64,000 nucleotides of DNA from an uncultured bacterium (GTDB lineage: Bacteria; Actinomycetota; Coriobacteriia; Coriobacteriales; Coriobacteriaceae). Below, one piece after another: positions 1 to 7,609 of the stretch (its first letter is position 1; each line of letters starts with the position of its first letter). The notes under the pieces were generated by a model. That model was not told the origin of the DNA, ran no database searches, and saw nothing but the letters and a program-made list of their open reading frames with translations. The position numbers and the translations under genes were made by a program. Location of the stretch: the NCBI GenBank assembly GCA_958349055.1, contig CATWBO010000003.1, positions 19,492 to 83,491 on the forward strand, given 5' to 3'.

Positions 1-656
1 CCGAAGGCACAGTGCGCGTAGGCGGCATGGACGTGCGCGACTACGACCTGGACGCGCTGCGCCACCAGGTCGCCATGGTGCTGCAGAAAAACGTGCTGTT
101 TAGCGGCACCATCGCCGAGAACCTGCGTTGGGGCGACCCGAATGCCACCGACGAGGAAGTCCGCGAGGCGGCACATCTGGCCTGCGCCGATGAGTTTGTC
201 GATGGCTTCCCCAAGGGCTATGACACCTGGATCGAACAGGGCGGCTCTAATGTTTCCGGCGGTCAGAAGCAGCGCCTGTGCATTGCGCGTGCCCTGCTGC
301 GTCGCCCCAAGATCTTGATCCTGGACGACTCCACGAGCGCCGTCGACACCAAGACCGACGCCAAGATCCGCGCAGGGCTGGCAAGCTATCTGCCCAACAC
401 GACCAAGCTCATCATCGCCCAGCGCATCAGCTCCGTGCAGGACGCAGACCGCATCATTGTCATGGAGGGCGGCCGCATCAAGGACATCGGCAACCACGAC
501 GAGCTGCTCAAGACGAGCGAGATCTACCGCGAGACCTTCACCTCGCAGAACAAGATGAGCGCCGAGGGCGAGGATGCGGGCGAGACCGCTGCAGCCGGCA
601 CCGAGGCACCTGCATCGCAAGCCCAGACCCAGGAAGGAGGCGAGGCACATGAGTAA
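1..656 (+). CDS. ABC exporter subunit, C-terminal part (5' end outside window)
   Basis: This is the nucleotide-binding domain of an MDR-type ABC exporter half; the membrane domain and Walker A lie before the window. Visible are the Q-loop region, the signature SGGQKQR and the Walker B stretch ILILDDSTSAVD. The residue after the Walker B aspartate is Asp, not the usual catalytic Glu, so this half probably forms the non-hydrolysing site of a heterodimer. A low-complexity tail rich in Ala, Glu and Gly follows the domain. The stop overlaps the next gene's start by 8 nt, and the partner's ribosome binding site AGGAAGGAGG lies inside this gene. The two halves are therefore translationally coupled. 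The substrate cannot be told. Confidence 0.93.
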   Translation, partial: EGTVRVGGMDVRDYDLDALRHQVAMVLQKNVLFSGTIAENLRWGDPNATDEEVREAAHLACADEFVDGFPKGYDTWIEQGGSNVSGGQKQRLCIARALLRRPKILILDDSTSAVDTKTDAKIRAGLASYLPNTTKLIIAQRISSVQDADRIIVMEGGRIKDIGNHDELLKTSEIYRETFTSQNKMSAEGEDAGETAAAGTEAPASQAQTQEGGEAHE

Positions 657-2568
657 GGCCGCTACCGCCGAGCGCGCACGCAACCGCAAGGGCGGCACCA
701 TGACGCGCCTCATCAAGATGCTCTTTGGCTTCTACCCGGTGCTTTTGCCCCTCGTCGTTGCCGGCGTGGTGCTCTGCGCCGTCATCAACTCCATCGGCGC
801 GACGTTTCTCCAGAGCGCGCTGCAGGTCATCAGCGAATCATGGCAGTCGGGCGACTGGACGGCCGCGCAGCCCAAAATTCTAAAGCTTGTGGCTACCCTC
901 GGCTGCATCTACGCCGTGGGCGTCGCGTCCTCGCTCTTCTGGAACCGCGCCATGGCCGTCATCACGCAGGGCTCGCTCGAGAAGCTGCGCGAGAAGATGT
1001 TCAACCGCATGCAGGACCTGCCAATCCGCTACTTCGACACGCATCAGCGCGGCGACATCATGAGCCACTACACCAACGACATCGACACGCTGCGCCAGAT
1101 GATCAGCCAGTCGATGCCCAACCTGCTCATGACGATCATCGTCATCGTCACCGTGTTCTTTATCATGCTGTATTACAGCGTGTGGATGTGCATGGTCATC
1201 ATCGCCGGCATCGCGTTTATGACCTTTATGACCAAGCTGCTCGGCTCCAACTCCGCGCGCTTCTTTATCGCGCAGCAGACCGAGCTCGGCGTGGTCGAGG
1301 GCCATATCGAGGAAGTCATGAACGGCCAGAAGGTCGTCAAGGCGTTCTGCCACGAGTCCGCCGCCGAGGCCGATTTTGACGAGCGCAACGAGAAGCTCTT
1401 CGAGGTCTCGCAGAAGGCCAACATGTACGCCAACATCCTCATGCCGATCCTCGGGAACCTGGGCGACTTGCTCTACGTGCTGGTCGCGCTGACCGGCGGC
1501 ATCTTCCTGGCGCTGGGCGTGCCCAACCTGAGCCTCTCGGGCATGGCGCTCTCCATCGCCGTCGTGGTGCCGTTCCTCAACATGACCAAGCAGTTCTGCG
1601 GCCAGATCGGCCAAATCTCGATGCAGATCAACGCCGTGGTCATGGGCCTTGCCGGAGCCGAGCGTATCTTTGAGCTGCTCGACGAGGAGCCCGAGACCGA
1701 CGAGGGCTACGTGACGCTCGTCAACGCACAGGTGAATCCCGACACCTGGCAGCTCGAGGAGGCCGACCACCGCACCGGCATGTGGGCCTGGAAGCACCCA
1801 CACCGTGCAACGGGCGAGATCGAGTACGTGCCGCTGCGTGGCGACCTGGTCATGGACAACGTGGACTTTGGCTATACGCCCGACCACGAGGTGTTGCACG
1901 GCGTGTCCGTATACGCCAAGCCGGGCCAGAAGGTCGCGTTTGTCGGTGCCACCGGTGCCGGTAAGACGACCATTACCAACCTCATCAACCGCTTCTATGA
2001 CATCGCCGACGGCAAGATCCGCTACGACGGCATCAACGTCAATAAGATTCGTAAGTCCGACCTGCGTCGCTCGCTCGGCGTGGTGCTGCAGGACGTGAAT
2101 CTGTTCACCGGTACCGTGATGGACAACATCCGCTACGGCAACCTGAATGCGACTGATGAGGAGTGCATCGCGGCGGCCAAGCTCGCGGGCGCGGACGACT
2201 TTATCACTCGCCTGCCCGACGGCTACGACACCATGCTCACCGGTAACGGCGCGCAGCTGTCGCAGGGCCAGCGTCAGCTAATTTCGATTGCACGCGCCGC
2301 CGTCGCCGATCCGCCGGCGATGATCCTGGACGAGGCCACGAGCTCCATCGACACCCGCACCGAGGCTATCGTGCAGGCGGGCATGGACAAGCTCATGGAG
2401 GGCCGCACGACGTTTGTCATCGCGCACCGCCTGTCCACCGTGCGCAACTCCGACGCGATCATCTGTCTGGACCACGGCCGTATCATCGAGCGCGGCAACC
2501 ACGACGAGCTGATCGCCAAGCGCGGGTACTACTACCAGCTGTACACGGGTGCGTTTGAGCTGGAGTAG
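649..2568 (+). CDS. ABC exporter, ATP-binding and permease subunit
   Basis: A 639-residue type I ABC exporter half: about six membrane segments in residues 20-330, then an ATPase domain from about residue 390. Walker A is GATGAGKTT, the signature is LSQGQRQ (Gln in place of the first Gly of SGGQ), and Walker B is MILDEATSSID with the catalytic Glu present. It pairs with the preceding gene, whose site is degenerate, so the complex should have one active and one inactive ATP site, as in TM287/288-type transporters. The ATG at 649 is chosen because AGGAAGGAGG sits just upstream; the longer open frame lacks such a site. Drug, peptide or lipid export is plausible, but the substrate is unknown. Confidence 0.95.
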   Translation: MSKAATAERARNRKGGTMTRLIKMLFGFYPVLLPLVVAGVVLCAVINSIGATFLQSALQVISESWQSGDWTAAQPKILKLVATLGCIYAVGVASSLFWNRAMAVITQGSLEKLREKMFNRMQDLPIRYFDTHQRGDIMSHYTNDIDTLRQMISQSMPNLLMTIIVIVTVFFIMLYYSVWMCMVIIAGIAFMTFMTKLLGSNSARFFIAQQTELGVVEGHIEEVMNGQKVVKAFCHESAAEADFDERNEKLFEVSQKANMYANILMPILGNLGDLLYVLVALTGGIFLALGVPNLSLSGMALSIAVVVPFLNMTKQFCGQIGQISMQINAVVMGLAGAERIFELLDEEPETDEGYVTLVNAQVNPDTWQLEEADHRTGMWAWKHPHRATGEIEYVPLRGDLVMDNVDFGYTPDHEVLHGVSVYAKPGQKVAFVGATGAGKTTITNLINRFYDIADGKIRYDGINVNKIRKSDLRRSLGVVLQDVNLFTGTVMDNIRYGNLNATDEECIAAAKLAGADDFITRLPDGYDTMLTGNGAQLSQGQRQLISIARAAVADPPAMILDEATSSIDTRTEAIVQAGMDKLMEGRTTFVIAHRLSTVRNSDAIICLDHGRIIERGNHDELIAKRGYYYQLYTGAFELE

Positions 2569-2581
2569 GACGGTTACTGAC

Positions 2582-2687
2582 GGAGGGTGCCCCGGGGCGG
2601 CGGGGTAATTCCTCCGTGCTCAAACATTCTCGCTGCGCTGCGAAACTGCGCGCGGAGGAAATACCCCGCCGCCCCGGGGCACCCTCC
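2582..2687. repeat. Long inverted repeat between convergent genes
   Basis: Two arms of about 35 nt (2582-2616 and 2653-2687) match as inverted repeats with about two mismatches. They enclose a 36-nt loop. The arms are very GC-rich and share no sequence with the other long palindromes in this window. The element lies in the 3' gap between the ABC gene and the LysR gene and could act as a transcription barrier or be a mobile palindrome. Confidence 0.85.
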
Positions 2688-2729
2688 TGCGCGCAATCAA
2701 CCCGTCATTTAGAACGGAATAAAGTTAGT

Positions 2730-2760
2730 GAGGCCCTGGCCGTTTGGCCAGGGCCTCGTT
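2730..2760. terminator. Terminator hairpin
   Basis: GAGGCCCTGGCC and GGCCAGGGCCTC form a perfect stem around a short TTT loop, followed by CGTTTTGTG. It suits termination of the upstream ABC operon on the + strand. The LysR gene ends just beyond it on the other strand. Confidence 0.75.
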
Positions 2761-2769
2761 TTGTGTAAG

Positions 2770-3648
2770 CTACTTGAGGAGTTGGGCCATGGCGTTGACG
2801 AATTTTTGGACTTGGAGGGTTGGCTCGAGCGGGTAGTGTAGAAAGACCGGCACCTCGCGGCCGCACAGGAACGGCACGCCCACAAAGGCCGGATGCACCC
2901 CCGACCATGCGCCGCAGGTGAGCACCGCGTCGCCCTTTTCCTCGGCTTCGTTAAAGAGCGCAAAGTCGAAGCTATCCACATCGATCACGTCCACGCCGCC
3001 ATCGGCCAACAGGTCGATGCGCAGGCTGTCCATGGCGTCGTTGCCGTGGCGCAGTACGCGCAGACGCATACCCTCTAGGTCAGCAACCGTGATGCGCGTC
3101 TTGCGCGCAAGCGGACTCGTGCGCGGCACGTCGATATAAAACGGCACATTGACGATGCGGAGCTTTTGGCATGCGTCGCCCCAGCGTGGGGTCGAAAAAC
3201 TCGACTGCACCACATCGACTTCGCGACCAAGGCTGCGCATGACGGTCTCGCGCTCGTCGTAGAGGTCGCTTACCGGCACGATCTCAAATCGCAGCGACGG
3301 TTCCAGATCGTGGATGCCCGACCACATCGACAGCGTCTGGCGCCCCGGGCACATCATCGACACGCCCAGGCGCACGGCCCCGCCATCGCCCGCCGCGCGT
3401 CTGGCACGGCGCAGCGCGTCCTCGGACTGCCGCATGATCGAGCGCGCGTCGTCCACCAGCAGAGCGCCCGCCGGCGTCACCTTAACACCCGAATGCGAGC
3501 GCTCGAACAACGTGATGCCGAACTCGGCCTCGAATCCCGACACCTGTTTGACGAGTGCCGGGGTCGACACGCGCAATTTTGCCGCGGCGCGCGAGAAGCT
3601 TCCCAGCTCCGCGGCGGCCGATATGGCCTCAAGTCGTCGATCGTACAC
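2770..3648 (-). CDS. LysR-family transcriptional regulator
   Basis: A 292-residue LysR-type regulator. The N-terminal winged helix-turn-helix (residues 1-60) has the typical pattern of AAELGSFSRAAAKL followed by GITLFERSHSGVKVTPAG. A periplasmic-binding-protein-like effector domain follows from about residue 90. Translation probably starts at the GTG at 3648, which has GGGAGA six bases upstream. It is divergent from the SDR-MFS-Gfo/Idh genes, the usual arrangement for a LysR protein controlling a neighbouring catabolic operon and itself. The effector is unknown. A carbohydrate-derived or acid ligand is an inference from the neighbours only. Confidence 0.92.
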   Translation of the reverse strand: MYDRRLEAISAAAELGSFSRAAAKLRVSTPALVKQVSGFEAEFGITLFERSHSGVKVTPAGALLVDDARSIMRQSEDALRRARRAAGDGGAVRLGVSMMCPGRQTLSMWSGIHDLEPSLRFEIVPVSDLYDERETVMRSLGREVDVVQSSFSTPRWGDACQKLRIVNVPFYIDVPRTSPLARKTRITVADLEGMRLRVLRHGNDAMDSLRIDLLADGGVDVIDVDSFDFALFNEAEEKGDAVLTCGAWSGVHPAFVGVPFLCGREVPVFLHYPLEPTLQVQKFVNAMAQLLK

Positions 3649-3881
3649 GTCAATCTCCCGTTTCCAGACGCATGGCGATGAGCTGCCGAAGGGGGTCGTT
3701 TTGGCAGGTCACACACTCAATTAAAGGCGCATTGTCTTGCGAGCTATAAACCATTGGTTAACGCCATTCTAACAAATATGCAATTCACCTGCGCAAATGC
3801 AAAGCATACGATAACCAGCGAAAACCACGTGGGTCGGTTAATGGGAGCGGCCCACCGGGAGGCACAAGAAGGGAAGTTCCT
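3649..3881. promoter_or_regulatory. Divergent promoter region of LysR and SDR operon
   Basis: This 233-nt AT-richer gap separates the divergent LysR and SDR genes and must hold both promoters. GGGAAG precedes the SDR start. LysR proteins bind T-N11-A type sites in such gaps, but I could not pick out one convincing site by eye. Confidence 0.5.
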
Positions 3882-4763
3882 ATGAGCAATTGGCTTAAGC
3901 TCGAGGGCGATGTCTGCGCCGTGACTGGCGCGCTCGGCGGTATGGGCGTCGAGATTTGCCGTGAGTTCGCCCGCAACGGCGCCAACGTCGTCCTGCTCGA
4001 TCTGGACGAGGAGAAAGTCAAGGTCGCAGCCGCCGACCTCGCCGCCGAGTTTGGTATCCACGCCGAGGGTTACAAGATGAACGCCACCGACGAGGCCGAG
4101 GTTCAGGCCGCCGTCGACGCCACCATCGCCAACTTCGGCCGCGTCGACGTCCTCGTCAACACCGCCGGCATCCTGCGCTTCGCCGCTATGGAGGACCTGC
4201 CGCTGAGCGACTGGGAGCAGGTGCTCAACGTCAACCTCACCGGCTACTTCATCACCTCGCAGCGCTTTGGTCGTGAGATGATCAAGGCCGGCCAGGGCCG
4301 TCTGGTGCACATCTCCACCGTCGCCAGCCACTCCCCCGAGACGTTCTCGGGCGTGTACAGCTCCACCAAGGCCGGCGTCAACATGATGTCCAAGATGCTT
4401 GCCGCCGAGTGGGGCCCGTATGGCGTGCGCTCCAACTGCGTCGAGCCCTGCTTCGTCAAGACCCCCATGTCGGCCAACTTCTACGCCGACCCCGAGGTCG
4501 AGAAGAGCCGCAGCCGCCTGATCGCCACGCGCCGCATCGGCGAGGTCAGCGATATCGCCAACGCCGTCATGTTCCTGGCGTCCAAGCGCTCGGACTTTAC
4601 CACCGGCGATGCCATCAAGGTCGATGGCGGTTTCTCCAACATGATGGGCGACCTCACCGCCAAGCCCGGCGGCCGTCGCGCATACGCCGACAACTACCTT
4701 AAGAACAAGGGTGTCGAGCTCTGGTCCGACGAGTCCGGCGTCGCCAAGCCGACCGACCAGTAA
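3882..4763 (+). CDS. Short-chain dehydrogenase/reductase (SDR)
   Basis: A 293-residue classical SDR that should use NAD(P)H to oxidise or reduce an alcohol or ketone. The cofactor-binding motif TGALGGMG is at about residue 16, NTAG (in place of NNAG) near residue 93, the catalytic Ser in HISTVAS, and YSSTK supplies the Tyr and Lys. The Asp at the end of strand 2 (LLDLDEEKV) favours NAD over NADP by family rule. The C-terminus is about 40 residues longer than a minimal SDR. It is first in a likely operon with an MFS transporter and a Gfo/Idh/MocA dehydrogenase. Two dehydrogenases plus a transporter suggest breakdown of a polyol, sugar acid or similar. The substrate is not known. Confidence 0.92.
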   Translation: MSNWLKLEGDVCAVTGALGGMGVEICREFARNGANVVLLDLDEEKVKVAAADLAAEFGIHAEGYKMNATDEAEVQAAVDATIANFGRVDVLVNTAGILRFAAMEDLPLSDWEQVLNVNLTGYFITSQRFGREMIKAGQGRLVHISTVASHSPETFSGVYSSTKAGVNMMSKMLAAEWGPYGVRSNCVEPCFVKTPMSANFYADPEVEKSRSRLIATRRIGEVSDIANAVMFLASKRSDFTTGDAIKVDGGFSNMMGDLTAKPGGRRAYADNYLKNKGVELWSDESGVAKPTDQ

Positions 4764-4829
4764 ACCAGCCCGGTAGAGAGGGGCACGGGACAAGACCCTC
4801 CCCTCCCCGCATCGATTAGAAAGAGTCCA

Positions 4830-6086
4830 ATGGCTTCCACCAACTCCAACAAGGGTCGCGCCGTCGTGCTTTCCGCCGCGTGCGTCACCATGTTCTTCAT
4901 CAGCTCCATCGCGCTGTATTCCGTCGTGAGCAAAAACCTGCTCGCCGTCTACCCCGAGTGGTCCAGCGCCCTTACCTGGGCTTTCCCGGTCTTCCAGACC
5001 ATCATGGCCGTGACGGGCATCTTCGCCGGGCGCATCTCCGATAAAATCGGACCCCGCAACGTCGTGATCGCCGCCGCCGCGTGCTACGGCGTGGGCTGGT
5101 TCATGTCCGGCACCGTCACCGAGCCGTGGCAGTTCTACCTGTGGTTCTCGCTCGTCGCCGCCGTCGGCAACGGCCTGGGCTACAACCCGGCACTCACCAC
5201 GGGCCAGAAGTGGTTCATCGACAAGAAGGGCCTCGCCTCCGGCATCACGCTCGCCGCCTCGACCGCCGGCCCCGCCGTGCTGTCCCCGGTGCTCGCCTCG
5301 CTGCTCATCCCGAGCCTTGGCATCTTCGGCGCGTTGAAGGCGCTCGGCGTCATCTTCTTTGTGATGATCGCCGCCTCCGCCCTGTTCCTGAAGGCCCCCG
5401 AGGCCGGCTGGCTGCCCGAGGGCTTCGAGGCCCCCAAGGGTGGCGCGCACGCCGGCACCTTCGGCGACCTCACCCCGGGCGAGATGGTCAAGACCCCGCG
5501 CTTCTGGGTCCTCATCATCACCTTCGCCTTTGCCGCCACCGCCGGTACCCTACTCGTCGGCAAGGTTGCCTCCATCGCCGCCGTCCAGCTCTTCGCCGAC
5601 CCCACGAGCGCCGCTGCCGTCGCTCTCGGCGGTGTGGTCGTCTCCGTCAACACCTGCGCCAACCTGGTCGGCCGTCTGTCCTTTGGTCAGATCATCGACA
5701 AGCTCGGTGCCTACAAGTCGCTGCTCATCAGCCTTATCGTCACCATCGTCGCGCTCGTCATCATGTCGATGAGCTTTACGCAGAGCATGTTCTTCGTGGC
5801 GCTCGCCCTGCTCGGCTTTAGCTTTGGCGCCCTGCTCGTCATCTACCCGCCGCTCACCGGTGGCGCCTTCGGCACCAGCAACATCGGTGTCAACTACGGC
5901 ATCATGTTCCTGGGCTACGCCGCCTCTACCTGGATCAGCCAGCCCATCACTGCCGTGCTGTATCACGCCGAGGCCGGCAGCGCCGCCTACCAGCAGTCCT
6001 TCTACGGCGCCATCGTGATTGCCGCCATCGCCGTCGTGCTCACCGTCTACATGATGGTCTCCGACAGCAAGAAGAAGTCCGCTTAG
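4830..6086 (+). CDS. MFS transporter, OFA (oxalate/formate antiporter)-like
   Basis: A 418-residue integral membrane protein with about 12 hydrophobic segments. It has the MFS loop 2-3 motif as GRISDKIGPRNV and a matching loop 8-9 stretch GRLSFGQIIDKLG. The spacing and the stretch ending GYNPALTTGQKWF resemble the OFA subfamily of monocarboxylate/oxalate carriers. It lies 66 nt behind the SDR and before a Gfo/Idh/MocA gene, so it probably imports their substrate. Its ribosome binding site (AAAGAG) is weak. Confidence 0.9.
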   Translation: MASTNSNKGRAVVLSAACVTMFFISSIALYSVVSKNLLAVYPEWSSALTWAFPVFQTIMAVTGIFAGRISDKIGPRNVVIAAAACYGVGWFMSGTVTEPWQFYLWFSLVAAVGNGLGYNPALTTGQKWFIDKKGLASGITLAASTAGPAVLSPVLASLLIPSLGIFGALKALGVIFFVMIAASALFLKAPEAGWLPEGFEAPKGGAHAGTFGDLTPGEMVKTPRFWVLIITFAFAATAGTLLVGKVASIAAVQLFADPTSAAAVALGGVVVSVNTCANLVGRLSFGQIIDKLGAYKSLLISLIVTIVALVIMSMSFTQSMFFVALALLGFSFGALLVIYPPLTGGAFGTSNIGVNYGIMFLGYAASTWISQPITAVLYHAEAGSAAYQQSFYGAIVIAAIAVVLTVYMMVSDSKKKSA

Positions 6087-6094
6087 TTCTACCG

Positions 6095-6126
6095 ATGTGA
6101 CATGAGGGACCGTCCCTTTGTCACAT
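6095..6126. repeat. REP-like palindrome (TGTGACA...GGGAC/GTCCC...TGTCACA)
   Basis: A 32-nt palindrome with arms ATGTGACA..GGGAC and GTCCC..TGTCACAT. A close second copy lies at 58340-58373 and a partial one at 19471-19492. It sits in the 70-nt gap between the MFS and Gfo/Idh genes. There it could reduce read-through or protect the upstream mRNA. Confidence 0.8.
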
Positions 6127-6156
6127 TCCACCAGCCACCAGCATTAAGGAGTCGAA

Positions 6157-7197
6157 ATGTCTGAGCTCAACCCCGTCCGCATTGCCGTCATCGGCGCCGG
6201 CGCCATGGGCCGCAACCACATCCGCTTTGTCACCGAGGAGCCCGAGGCCGAGCTCGTCGCCATCGCCGACGCCTTTGAGGGCGCCCGCGCCACGGCCGAG
6301 GCTGCCGGCGTGCCGTTTTACACCGATCCCGCCCAGATGATGGACGAGGTCAAGCCCGAGGCCGTCATCATCGCCACCCCCAACGACCTGCATCTGGGCG
6401 TTGCCCGCGAGGCCGTGAAGCGCAACATCGTGCCGCTGGTCGAAAAGCCGATCTCCAATGACCTCGAGGATGCCCAGACCTTTGCCGCCGAGGCCGAGAC
6501 CGCCGGCGTGCCCGTGCTCGTGGGCCAGCACCGTCGTCACAACCCCTTCGTCAACAAAGCCAAAGAGATCATCGAGTCCGGCGAGCTGGGCAAGCTCACC
6601 GTGTCGAGCTTCCACTACATGATCTATAAGAATGACGAGTACTTCGATGTCGAGTGGCGCCGCAAAAAGGGTGCCGGCCCGATCCTGGTCAACCTGGTGC
6701 ACGACGTCGACCTGCTCCGCTACCTGCTGGGCGAGCCCGTCGCCGTCCAGGGCATGCAGTCCAGCGCCGCCCGCGGTTTTGAGACCGAGGACTCCGCTGT
6801 GGTCAACGTCCGTTTTGCCGATGGCGCGCTCGCAAGCATGACCATCTCCGATGCCACCGCCAGCCCCTGGAACTGGGAGGCCACCGCTCGCGAGGACCCG
6901 CAGTACCGCCCCTTCGACGCCGATGCCTACTTTATTGGCGGTACCAAGGGCGCCCTGTCGCTGCCCCGCCTGCACCAGTTCTCCTACGACGGCGCCTCCA
7001 ACTGGCACAAGCCGCTGCAGATGGAGATTCCGGCCGTCGACCCGGCGCTGCCGCACAAGATGCAGCTCAAGCACTTTGTGAAGGTCGTCCGCCGCGAAGT
7101 TGAGCCCGTCGTAACCCCCGCCGATAACGTCAAGACGCTCACGCTTCTCAACGCCATCAAGGAGGCCGCCGAGACCGGCCAGCTCGTCGAGCTGTAG
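6157..7197 (+). CDS. Gfo/Idh/MocA-family oxidoreductase
   Basis: A 346-residue NAD(P)-dependent dehydrogenase. The N-terminal Rossmann fold carries VIGAGAMGRNH. The conserved EKPIS motif, whose Lys contacts cofactor and substrate, is at about residue 95. The C-terminal half has the GPILVNLVHDVDLLRYL helix with the conserved His and Asp. Relatives act on inositol, sugars and sugar acids. AAGGAG precedes the start. As last gene of the SDR-MFS set it probably takes part in the same pathway. It resembles inositol 2-dehydrogenase (IolG) types, but no other iol gene is present here. Confidence 0.92.
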   Translation: MSELNPVRIAVIGAGAMGRNHIRFVTEEPEAELVAIADAFEGARATAEAAGVPFYTDPAQMMDEVKPEAVIIATPNDLHLGVAREAVKRNIVPLVEKPISNDLEDAQTFAAEAETAGVPVLVGQHRRHNPFVNKAKEIIESGELGKLTVSSFHYMIYKNDEYFDVEWRRKKGAGPILVNLVHDVDLLRYLLGEPVAVQGMQSSAARGFETEDSAVVNVRFADGALASMTISDATASPWNWEATAREDPQYRPFDADAYFIGGTKGALSLPRLHQFSYDGASNWHKPLQMEIPAVDPALPHKMQLKHFVKVVRREVEPVVTPADNVKTLTLLNAIKEAAETGQLVEL

Positions 7198-7269
7198 CAC
7201 CTTAGGACAGGCCGCGGCAGAAACCCCATGCCGGGCCCCTTGGTCCGCCACAAATAAGCCCCTCTTCTT

Positions 7270-7306
7270 TGCCCCGCGAGCAGCCTCCTGCCCGCGGGGC
7301 ATTTTG
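7270..7306 (+). terminator. Terminator after the Gfo/Idh gene
   Basis: TGCCCCGCG pairs with CGCGGGGCA across a 14-nt loop and is followed by TTTT. It ends the SDR-MFS-Gfo/Idh unit. Confidence 0.8.
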
Positions 7307-7366
7307 CTACCTTGCCGACAATCTTTCTGGGGCAGGGGGCTATTTTGCGCCTCAGCTTGGTTCGTT

Positions 7367-7528
7367 CGCCACGAAATGGGCCTATCTACTACGTTTAACC
7401 GACCACCCTCAACCATACCGAATTTCTCGAAATAAAAACCGCAGGTAAACGGCTTGTCGATTTTCGGAAAACCCAAGTATGGTCAGCCCCTACGGGCAAA
7501 ACGTAGTAGATAGGCCGTTTTCGTGGCG
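7367..7528. repeat. Inverted repeat element upstream of tex
   Basis: Arms of about 30 nt (7367-7396 and 7498-7528) are inverted repeats, each holding CCTATCTACTACGTTT or its complement. They enclose about 100 nt with a smaller nested pair, ACCATAC and GTATGGT. No plausible protein is encoded. The element fills most of the gap between the terminator and tex. It may be a small non-autonomous mobile element or a structured leader. Confidence 0.75.
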
Positions 7529-7609
7529 CGGCCCCAAAACAGTCTTTTGAGACGGGTGGTATCCTTGGTAGCCCTGTGCTACAAACGCACCTTAAACGCA
7601 AGGAGTCCC

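Noticed and set aside
3744..5450. 568-codon minus-strand frame over the SDR and MFS genes
   Set aside because: Spans two real genes in another frame and reads as low-complexity Gly/Asp/His text.
3882..7197. A bile-acid (7-hydroxysteroid) dehydrogenase locus, because Collinsella has such SDRs
   Set aside because: The SDR does not resemble the known Collinsella 7-beta enzyme sequence as I recall it, and the neighbours fit sugar or acid breakdown better.
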